In this document: positions 26,119-33,087 of the stretch, one piece after another
How the letters are laid out: each line of letters opens with the position of its first letter
How positions within the stretch are numbered: position 1 is the first letter of the stretch
Assembly: GCA_020639135.1 (NCBI GenBank)
Contig: JACKHE010000001.1
Coordinates: 372,001-436,000, forward strand
From: Phycisphaeraceae bacterium
GTDB taxonomy: Bacteria > Planctomycetota > Phycisphaerae > Phycisphaerales > UBA1924
DNA: 64,000 nt
Direction: 5' to 3'
Notes under the pieces: model-generated
What the model was told of the DNA's origin: nothing
What the model saw: only the letters and a program-made list of their open reading frames with translations
The model's database searches: none
Made by a program: the position numbers and the translations under genes

Positions 26119-27965
26119 TTGAGCTTGCCCAGACCGCCGACCAGGTTGTCCGCCGCGTCCACGACCTCGTCCACGACATTGTCAGCGTCGTGCGCGTACG
26201 TCGCGACGATCACGCCGTTGTTGTAGAACTGGTCCAGGTCGAAGATGGTCGGGTCCAGCGGCACGTACAGGCCCTCCTGGCGCTCGCTGTTGTCGCTGGG
26301 GATCGTGATCCCCTCCTCGATCGCCTTGGCGACGAAGGGCCACGGCTTCTCCTTCGCCTTGCCCTCCGTCCTCGGCGTGGGATCGCCGGGCCCGGGGACC
26401 GGGATCGCGTCGATCTCCACAACGCTGTGCGCCTTGATGTGCGCGGTGAACAGGTCCAGCCCCTGCGTCATGTCGTACGACGCCAGCGCCGCGCACAGCC
26501 CGTCCAGCGGGTCGCCGTTGCTCTTGTAGTAGGGCCCGGTGAACGCCGTGAACCCGCGGTGGTCATCCATCATGGGCTCGTAGAACAGCGTGCCGGTCTC
26601 CGAGACCTTCACCATCTTGCCGGTCAGCCTGCCGACCACCGTCGCGCCCTTCGTCACCGACACGATGTCCACCGGCGCCACGATGCACAGCACGCCGATC
26701 GAGTTGTCGCGCAGCTCGATGGTCGAGCCGGGCGTTCCGTGGTCATCCGCGGTCATCCCGTACACCTTGATCCGCCTCGGATCGTTCGTCAGGCCCTCCA
26801 GGTCCTGCGGCGACCTGTCCGTACGCGCCGCGACGGCCGGGGGAACGCCGATCCCGGCATTCTTCACGCACATGTTCGCCTGCACGTAGAACCGCACTCG
26901 CGACGTGTCGTCCGCCAGGACCACCGTCGAGCCGTTGAGGATGTTGAACTTCCCGTCGATGCGGACGCTGACGTCGCCCTTGACCTGCAGCACCGCGTTG
27001 GTGTCCAGCACGACATCGCCGGTGAAGTGGTACAGGCCGCCGGTCGAGTCGTCCAGCGTCACCGTCACCGAGTCGTTCAGCACGTCCAGGCGCTGGTACT
27101 CACCGCCAACCAGCGTCGTGGACGCGTCGGTCGTGTCGATCTTCAGATCTTCGCTCTGGATCACCGCCAGCCCCGACGCCAGGGCGGCGGGCAGCCGCGC
27201 GGGGACCGCCGGCAGCGACATCGCCAGGGCCTTGCCTCCGGCGAACTTGCCGCTGTCGATCAGCGTCTGCAGCGCCGCGCTGGAATCCGGGCGCAGGTAC
27301 AGCTCGCTGTTCATCGCGTTCAGGTCGGCATCCATTGTCAGGTCGGCCGAGCTCGTGAACCCGGCCATCATCTTCACCGGGGCGCCGGACTTGTACGCCT
27401 CGCTCAGCGGCCAGGGCGCCAGCTTCGAGCCCATCGAGAAGTTCATCGACTGCGTCGCGAAGACGCCGAACTCCTCGTACTCCGGGTCCACCGCCTCGTC
27501 CAGCGTCGCGTCGGGGCGCATCGCCACCAGACGCTGCAGCACGGTGCGGACACCGTTGACATTGGAAACCACGGTCATCGCCAGCTCCGTCTCCGTCCCG
27601 TCCGGGGGGTTGCCCTCCAGGTCGGTCAGCGCGACCGTCACCGTGCCGCCGGCGATGGAGTACCCCTCCAGCAGCTTCTCGGGGTCCGCGTCCACCCAGT
27701 CCGCCTCCGTCTGCAGCACGGCCAGCGCGACGTCCGCGCCGCTGCGCGCCGCCCAGGCGCTCGCCGAGGTGTCCTGCGCGTTGGCGCCGATCTCCGCGGA
27801 GTTGTCCTTGCTCATCAGGTAGGCCGTCGTCAGCACCGTCGCGGTGCCCAGCGCGACGACCACGAGCATCAGCGCCACGCCGCGGCGCGCGGGCCGCGCC
27901 GCCCCCGCCGCCGCCACGCCGCCGGACCAGAAACACATCGTCCGATTCGCTCGCTTGTTCATCAT
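26115..27965 (-). CDS. Large GspK/PilX-like envelope protein
   Basis: A 616-residue protein with an N-terminal hydrophobic helix of PilX/GspK type (RRGVALMLVVVALGTATVLTTAYLM), then a long extracytoplasmic region. The middle part (about residues 320-400) is a repetitive beta-helix-like segment with Asp/Val/Thr patterns (TGDVVLDTNAVLQVKGDVSVRIDG) as seen in polymer-forming or right-handed beta-helix domains. The start at 27965 is chosen because AGGAGGG lies six bases before a double ATG; the ATG at 28013 lacks such a site. It lies between the GspJ-like and GspH-like genes. Confidence 0.75.
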   Translation of the reverse strand: MMNKRANRTMCFWSGGVAAAGAARPARRGVALMLVVVALGTATVLTTAYLMSKDNSAEIGANAQDTSASAWAARSGADVALAVLQTEADWVDADPEKLLEGYSIAGGTVTVALTDLEGNPPDGTETELAMTVVSNVNGVRTVLQRLVAMRPDATLDEAVDPEYEEFGVFATQSMNFSMGSKLAPWPLSEAYKSGAPVKMMAGFTSSADLTMDADLNAMNSELYLRPDSSAALQTLIDSGKFAGGKALAMSLPAVPARLPAALASGLAVIQSEDLKIDTTDASTTLVGGEYQRLDVLNDSVTVTLDDSTGGLYHFTGDVVLDTNAVLQVKGDVSVRIDGKFNILNGSTVVLADDTSRVRFYVQANMCVKNAGIGVPPAVAARTDRSPQDLEGLTNDPRRIKVYGMTADDHGTPGSTIELRDNSIGVLCIVAPVDIVSVTKGATVVGRLTGKMVKVSETGTLFYEPMMDDHRGFTAFTGPYYKSNGDPLDGLCAALASYDMTQGLDLFTAHIKAHSVVEIDAIPVPGPGDPTPRTEGKAKEKPWPFVAKAIEEGITIPSDNSERQEGLYVPLDPTIFDLDQFYNNGVIVATYAHDADNVVDEVVDAADNLVGGLGKLK

Positions 27966-28005
27966 CGCGTGCCCTCCTGCAACAGAGTTGTCGCCAACCC
28001 GCCTG

Positions 28006-28641
28006 TCATTCATGGTTGGCCAGCCCGAACGCCGAGACCGTCCGCTTCGAGCCGCCGGTCTCGTCCATCAGCAGTTCCAGTTTCATCACGACGCGCGTCG
28101 CGTCCGTGATCGTCTCGTCGTCGAAATCCAGGTCGAACCAGGTCACGTCCTCGATCAGGTCCAGCGAGGCCGTCATCCCGCCGGCGCGCTGCGCCTCCAT
28201 CACCGCGAAGTAGTCCGACCCGTCGGGGACCGTCACATCGAACGTCTGCACCTGCAGCTCCGTCCACGACTCCGGGAAGTTCACCCACTCCACGCTCAGC
28301 GTCTGCGCGACGTCGTCGTACCAGAACACCCGCAGCTCCGACAGGTTCACCTGCCCCTCCGTCCGCTGGTCGTGCAGCCAGATCGCCAGCCCCTGGTCCG
28401 GGTCGTACTGCAGCAGCCGCAGCGCCGAGTCCAGGTACGAACGCATCCGGATCTGGCCCGCGTGCGCCCGCAGCAGCAGCGACCGCGCCTCCCGCGCGTC
28501 CCGCGTGCTGGCGCTGATCATCGCCAGCATCGACGCCACGCCGACGCCCACCATCACCGTCACCGACAGCGCCAGCATCAGCTCCAGCAGCGTCACGCCC
28601 CGGCGCCGGGGAACACACTCGTGCGTCCGCCGCCCGCTCAT
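28006..28641 (-). CDS. Type II secretion pseudopilin, GspJ-like
   Basis: A 211-residue protein with a prepilin N-terminus (RRRGVTLLELMLALSVTVMVGVGVASML; cleavage after Gly, Glu at +5 of the mature form), followed by a long N-terminal helix (ARSLLLRAHAGQIRMRSYLDSALRL) and a beta domain. It resembles the minor pseudopilin GspJ. The ATG at 28641 overlaps the preceding stop by ATGA. Confidence 0.8.
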   Translation of the reverse strand: MSGRRTHECVPRRRGVTLLELMLALSVTVMVGVGVASMLAMISASTRDAREARSLLLRAHAGQIRMRSYLDSALRLLQYDPDQGLAIWLHDQRTEGQVNLSELRVFWYDDVAQTLSVEWVNFPESWTELQVQTFDVTVPDGSDYFAVMEAQRAGGMTASLDLIEDVTWFDLDFDDETITDATRVVMKLELLMDETGGSKRTVSAFGLANHE

Positions 28642-29114
28642 GACGCCGGCTCCGGAACGAATGCCTGGATCGTTGACAGCGTCCGGTTCTCGTCGTACGC
28701 CGACACCGTCACCAGCATCCCGCGCACCTTCACGCCCAGGCCGCCCGTGTCCATGTCCGTCTCGACCACGCTCACCGTCCGGCCCACCAGCCAGTACGTG
28801 TCGGGGTACGGCGTCAGCCCGTCCAGCGTCGTCATCTCGCCGATCGCCTGGTCCAGGCCGTTGTGCGTGTCCAGCTCCGCGTAGGGCAGCGCGCACAGCT
28901 CCGCCAGCAGGTCGTCCGCGGCCATCGCCGCCAGGATCTGCTTCTGCCCCTCGATCGACTGCTGATTCGACGCGCTGATCGCCGAGCCCACCGCCAGCAC
29001 CGTCGCCGTCAGGATCACCAGCGCGATCAGCGACTCCAGCAGCGTGAAGCCGCCGCGCCGGCGCCGCGCCCGGTTGTCCGTGGTGTCAAGTTGGCCGAAC
29101 CTGGTCCGCTGCAT
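28638..29114 (-). CDS. Type II secretion pseudopilin, GspI-like
   Basis: A 158-residue protein with a basic leader (RARRRRGG) and the prepilin motif GFTLLESLIALVILTATVLAVGSA, followed by a helix (GQKQILAAMAADDLLAELC) and a small beta domain, as in GspI. The ATG at 29114 has GGAGG seven bases upstream. It is the first gene of the minus-strand cluster (GspI-, GspJ-, GspK-, GspH-like), which is divergent from the LptF/G gene. The ATPase, platform and secretin genes are not in this window. Confidence 0.8.
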   Translation of the reverse strand: MQRTRFGQLDTTDNRARRRRGGFTLLESLIALVILTATVLAVGSAISASNQQSIEGQKQILAAMAADDLLAELCALPYAELDTHNGLDQAIGEMTTLDGLTPYPDTYWLVGRTVSVVETDMDTGGLGVKVRGMLVTVSAYDENRTLSTIQAFVPEPAS

Positions 29115-29356
29115 CTGCCGGCCTCCGGATCGATGTCCATGCGTGCCGGGCGGCGATGCTTCGCCAGCGCCCGGCGGAAAAACACTCCGATTCATCGACC
29201 CCAAAGGCGCGACGCATCGCCCGGGGCTGCGCCCGAAAACGCCCCGCGGCCCTCCCCAGACCGACCAGCCCACGCAGCCCCACGACGCCGCGAGCCCCGA
29301 CGCCCGAGAACGCCGCGCTTGTCCCGCCGCCCCCCACCGGCGACGATGCCGGACCG

Positions 29357-31018
29357 ATGCCCTCCCGCCCGAGAACACCGCCGACGACGATCTGGCTCTA
29401 CCTCACCGGGGACCTCTGGAAGCGCATCGCGCTCAGCGCCTCGATCCTCGTCACCGTCATCGCCTTCGCCGCCGCCATCCAGCCGCTGGCCAACGGGCAG
29501 ATCGGCCCCCTCGACGCCCTCCGCTTCATGGCCCTGGCGGTCGTCCCCATGCTCCAGTTCGCCCTGCCCTTCGCCGCCGGGTTCGCCGCCACGCTCGTGT
29601 ACCACGACTTCGCCACCGACAACGAAGCCATGGCCTGCAGCGCCGGGGGCGTCTCCCACCGGTCGATCCTCGCCCCCGCCGCCTTCACCGGCGCGCTCCT
29701 GGCCATCGTCATCTACGCCCTGACCACCACCGCCATCCCCCGCTTCTTCGGCCGTATCGAGCAGCTCATCGCGCGCGACATCGCGCGCATCCTCACCACC
29801 GCCATCGACCGCGGGGACTCCGTCACCCTCCGCGACCTCACCATCCACGCCGACCGGATCGACAACCTCGGGCCCGACCCCGACTCCGGCGCCATGGACC
29901 GCCTCGTCCTCACCGGCGTCGTCGCCGTCGCCACCGACAACGACAACCGCATCGAGGTGGACCTCACCGCGCGCCGCGCCGATGTCTGGCTCTTCGCCGC
30001 CGAGCGATTCAACCAGCCCGAGACCCGCGTCGTCATGCAGCTCACCGACGCCCACGGCAAGCAGGCCGGCGCCGGCGCCGTCGATCTCTCACAGCACCAG
30101 CTCGGGCCCTGGTCCATCCCCAGCGGCGTCCGCGACCGCATCAAGACCCGCACCGCCGGCGAACTCCGCGAGCTCAGCGCCAACCCCGACCTCAGGCCCA
30201 TGATCGACCAGAAGCGCCGCGAGCTCGCCGCGGGGCTCGCAGCGCGCCTCTACGAGATCGAGCTCGCCGACGCCGTCGCCCGCGACCACCGCCTCACCCT
30301 CATCGCCCCCGACGGACGCATCGACTGCATCACCCGCGGCCTGGCGCCCGACGGCGCCCGGTGGTCGCTCCTGCCCACGGCGCCCGGCGAACCCATCGAG
30401 ATCATCCGCCACGCCGACAACGGCGAGATCCGCAGGCAACACGCCCGCGCCGCCTCGATCGATCTCACCGTCAGCGCCCAGGACGCCGCCCCGCGCATCA
30501 CGCTCCACCTCGAGCAGGTCCGCTCCGCCGACGCACAGGGCGAGGCCGAACGCGCCCAGGTCGAACGCACCGGGCTCGCCCCCACCATCGAGATCACCAC
30601 GCCCTTCTTCGACCAGCCCAGCGCCCGCCTCATCGAGGCCGCCGACAGGCTCCGCGCCGACACGCCCGCAGACGACGCCGCGCAGCGCATCGCATCGCTC
30701 GCCGCCAGGCTCCGCAACAGCATCACCCACATGCAGCGCGAGATCGTCGGCCACGTCCACGAACGCTACGCGCTCGCCGTCGCGACACTGCTCATGACCA
30801 TCCTCGGCGCCATCCTCGCGCTCAAGCTCAGGCAGTCGCTCCCGCTGACCGTCTATCTCTGGAGCTTCTTCCCCGCGCTCGTCGCGCTCATCACAATCTC
30901 CAGCGGCTCCAACGCCTCCGCCGACAACCTCTTCGTCGGCGTCGCCGTCATCTGGTCCGGCGTCGCCGCCCTCGCGATCATCACCGCCAGGGAGTTCGCC
31001 CAGCTCCGCCGGCACTGA
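29357..31018 (+). CDS. LptF/LptG-family permease (YjgP/YjgQ)
   Basis: Inner-membrane permease of the lipopolysaccharide export ABC complex or a relative, 553 residues. It has an N-terminal block of three helices (SILVTVIAFAAAIQP, MALAVVPMLQFALPFAAGFAATLVY, then ILAPAAFTGALLAIVIYALTT), a large beta-jellyroll-like periplasmic part (about residues 150-440), and a C-terminal block of three helices (LAVATLLMTILGAILALKLRQ onward). LPFAAGFAATLVYHDFATDNE matches the conserved loop of the family. LptF and LptG cannot be distinguished. The ATG at 29357 is used. No lptB or lptC is nearby. Confidence 0.85.
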   Translation: MPSRPRTPPTTIWLYLTGDLWKRIALSASILVTVIAFAAAIQPLANGQIGPLDALRFMALAVVPMLQFALPFAAGFAATLVYHDFATDNEAMACSAGGVSHRSILAPAAFTGALLAIVIYALTTTAIPRFFGRIEQLIARDIARILTTAIDRGDSVTLRDLTIHADRIDNLGPDPDSGAMDRLVLTGVVAVATDNDNRIEVDLTARRADVWLFAAERFNQPETRVVMQLTDAHGKQAGAGAVDLSQHQLGPWSIPSGVRDRIKTRTAGELRELSANPDLRPMIDQKRRELAAGLAARLYEIELADAVARDHRLTLIAPDGRIDCITRGLAPDGARWSLLPTAPGEPIEIIRHADNGEIRRQHARAASIDLTVSAQDAAPRITLHLEQVRSADAQGEAERAQVERTGLAPTIEITTPFFDQPSARLIEAADRLRADTPADDAAQRIASLAARLRNSITHMQREIVGHVHERYALAVATLLMTILGAILALKLRQSLPLTVYLWSFFPALVALITISSGSNASADNLFVGVAVIWSGVAALAIITAREFAQLRRH

Positions 31019-31037
31019 TCGCGCCAGCACGACCGCG

Positions 31038-31064
31038 CCCGGGATGAGCGCAGCGAATCCCGGG
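31038..31064 (+). repeat. REP-like palindrome, copy 5
   Basis: Perfect arms CCCGGGAT and ATCCCGGG around GAGCGCAGCGA, preceded by CGCG. It lies between the convergent LptF/G and Rrf2 genes. Confidence 0.85.
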
Positions 31065-31105
31065 ATCCGATCCCGAACACATCATTGAATCCAATCGGAC
31101 AGCGC

Positions 31106-31573
31106 CTACCGCTTGAGCCCCAGCGACACCGGCGCCGGCTTGCCCTTCTTGTCCAGGCACAGGGGCTGCCCCCCGTCCGTCCACTCCACGATGTCCGCCA
31201 GCGAGTGGTTGTCCAGCACGTCCATCATCGCGCCGATCGCCTTGTCCATCAGGTGGTGCAGCGGGCACAGCATGGGCTTGCCGTGGCTCTCGATCCCGAG
31301 CGGGCACGACGTGATCCGATCCAGCGTGCCCACCGCACGGATGACCTCCAGCACCCCGATCTCCCCCGGATCGCGCGCGATCTGGTACCCGCCGCCAACG
31401 CCACGACGACCCGCGATCAGGTCCGCCTTCGATAACAACTGCAGCACCTTCGCCAGGTAGTCCGGCGGCACCGCCGTCTGGTCGGCCAGCACACCCGCCG
31501 ACACCCGGGTATCCGGGTATGCCGCCAGGCAGACCATCGCCCGCAACGCGTACTCAACGGTCTGGCTCAGCAT
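31106..31573 (-). CDS. Rrf2-family transcriptional regulator
   Basis: A winged-helix repressor of the Rrf2 family (IscR/NsrR/CymR relatives), 155 residues. It has the DNA-binding N-terminus MLSQTVEYALRAMVCLA and VPPDYLAKVLQLLSKADLIAGRRGVGGGYQIAR, and a Cys-containing segment CPLGIESHGKPMLCPLH that could hold an iron-sulfur cluster (two Cys here, with another Cys near the C-terminus in PLCLD). The start at 31573 has AGGAG seven bases upstream; the ATG at 31576 is next to it. It is divergent from pfkA, with an AT-rich palindrome between. Confidence 0.9.
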   Translation of the reverse strand: MLSQTVEYALRAMVCLAAYPDTRVSAGVLADQTAVPPDYLAKVLQLLSKADLIAGRRGVGGGYQIARDPGEIGVLEVIRAVGTLDRITSCPLGIESHGKPMLCPLHHLMDKAIGAMMDVLDNHSLADIVEWTDGGQPLCLDKKGKPAPVSLGLKR

Positions 31574-31649
31574 CATGCCGCTCCTCCCCACTGTTGGCGG
31601 AGACCAAGTCGCAACTCCCCCAGGAAAAAAAGAGTATCGGAGTCAAAGG

Positions 31650-31665
31650 TCATTATCAATAATGA
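31650..31665. promoter_or_regulatory. AT-rich palindromic operator candidate
   Basis: TCATTAT, CA, ATAATGA: a perfect 7-bp inverted repeat with a 2-base spacer, in the most AT-rich stretch of the divergent Rrf2/pfkA intergenic region. It resembles Fur-type or Rrf2-type operators, but neither consensus matches fully. It could serve the adjacent Rrf2 gene (autoregulation) or pfkA. Confidence 0.4.
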
Positions 31666-31756
31666 GAAACGCGCCGCATTTCGGTCGTCTTTGTCTGAAT
31701 ACCTTGCGGATTCACTGTTCCCAATCACACACCCGATCTTCGACGATACTCAGCCC

Positions 31757-32914
31757 ATGACTTCCCCCAGAAAAAGAATCGGCGTCCTCACCGGTGGCGG
31801 CGACTGCCCAGGCCTCAACGCCGTCATCCGCGCCGTCGCCAAGTCCGCCATCTTCGACCACGGCTGGGAAGTCCTCGGCATCGAGGACGGATTCCTCGGC
31901 CTCATCGAGGACCGCATCAGGCCGCTCGCCCCCTGCGATGTCTCCGGCATCCTCACACTCGGCGGCACCATCCTCGGCGCCTCCAACAAGGCCGACCCCG
32001 CACGGTTCCCCGTCGGTTACAACGCCGACGGCGAGCCCGTCTTCGAGGACCGCACACGACAGTGCCTCGACACCCTCGACAGGCACGGCCTCGACACCAT
32101 CGTCGTCATCGGCGGCGACGGCACCATGACCTGCGCCAACCACTTCGTCCCCCACGGCGTCAACTTCATCGGTGTCCCCAAGACCATCGACAACGACCTC
32201 GTCGGCACCGACATCACCTTCGGCTTCTCCACCGCCGTCCAGACCGCCACCGAGGCCATCGACCGCCTCCACACCACCGCGATGAGCCACCACCGCGTCA
32301 TGATCGTCGAGGTCATGGGGCGCAACGCGGGATGGATCGCCCTCCACGCCGGCGTCGCCTCCGGCTGCGACGTCATCGCCATCCCCGAGATCGATTACGA
32401 CCTCGCCATCATCAACGACTTCGTCAAAGAGCGCGCCCGCTTCGGTCGCCGCTTCAGCCTCATCTGCATCTCCGAGGGCGCCAAGCCCAGGGGCGGTCAG
32501 CAGACCGTCAACAAGATCGACCCCACCAGCCCCGACCCCATCCGCCTCGGCGGCATCGGTGAACAACTCGCCGCCGACATCGAGCGATGCACCGACATCA
32601 GCACGCGCGCCGTCACCCTGGGCCACATCATCCGCGGAGGATCGCCCATCGCCGCCGACCGCGTGATGGGCACCCAGTTCGGCCACACCGCCATCGAACT
32701 CATCGCGCAGGGACAGACCAACCGCCTCGTCGTCGTCCGCGACGGCGCCGTCACCCACGCGCCGCTCATGGCCTCCGCCGGCAGGCAGCGCCTCGTCCCC
32801 CTCGACGACCCCACCATCGCCGCGGCGAGAGCCGTCGGCACCTGCTTCGGCGACATCCCCGCCCACATGCCCTCCAGACCGCAGGCGGATTGCGACAAGC
32901 TCCACGCCTCCTGA
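31757..32914 (+). CDS. pfkA: 6-phosphofructokinase
   Basis: Glycolytic enzyme that phosphorylates fructose 6-phosphate, 385 residues. Seen: TGGGDCPGLNAVIR near the N-terminus, GGDGTMT (residues 119-125), VPKTIDND (140-147) with the catalytic Asp, MGRNAGWIAL, SEGA, and LGHIIRGGSP. The residue equivalent to E. coli Gly104 is Gly122 (ATP type), while the next key position (E. coli Gly124) is Lys142. This Gly/Lys combination is reported for the ATP-dependent 'mixed' group (for example actinobacterial PFKs), whereas the PPi-dependent enzymes have Asp/Lys. ATP is therefore the likely phosphate donor. The ATG at 31757 is chosen over the upstream Met at 31691. Confidence 0.93.
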   Translation: MTSPRKRIGVLTGGGDCPGLNAVIRAVAKSAIFDHGWEVLGIEDGFLGLIEDRIRPLAPCDVSGILTLGGTILGASNKADPARFPVGYNADGEPVFEDRTRQCLDTLDRHGLDTIVVIGGDGTMTCANHFVPHGVNFIGVPKTIDNDLVGTDITFGFSTAVQTATEAIDRLHTTAMSHHRVMIVEVMGRNAGWIALHAGVASGCDVIAIPEIDYDLAIINDFVKERARFGRRFSLICISEGAKPRGGQQTVNKIDPTSPDPIRLGGIGEQLAADIERCTDISTRAVTLGHIIRGGSPIAADRVMGTQFGHTAIELIAQGQTNRLVVVRDGAVTHAPLMASAGRQRLVPLDDPTIAAARAVGTCFGDIPAHMPSRPQADCDKLHAS

Positions 32915-32933
32915 CCGGATCGGAACACCCGCA

Positions 32934-32960
32934 CCCGGTGTGAGCGGAGCGAATCCCGGG
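32934..32960 (+). repeat. REP-like palindrome, copy 6 (degenerate)
   Basis: CCCGGTG, TGAGCGGAGCGAA, TCCCGGG. One arm has decayed. The core reads GAGCGGAGCGA, which links the family with the AGCGGAGC-core hairpins at 7141 and 46962. It is downstream of pfkA. Confidence 0.65.
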
Positions 32961-32993
32961 ATATCAAGCCGATCTGACGTGTCCCAAGTCCGA

Positions 32994-33010
32994 AAATATC
33001 GGCGATATTT
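32994..33010. promoter_or_regulatory. 17-bp AT-rich palindrome before the dockerin-tagged protein gene
   Basis: AAATATCG, G, CGATATTT: a perfect inverted repeat in a locally AT-rich stretch, 77 bases before the start codon at 33088. It could be a regulator binding site or a hairpin. No matching family consensus is recognised. Confidence 0.35.
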
Positions 33011-33087
33011 CCGACCCGGCGCGGTATCCTCGGCCGACCGCCACTCGGCACGCCGCCGATCGGCGGCTGATTCGGGAGGATCAACCA

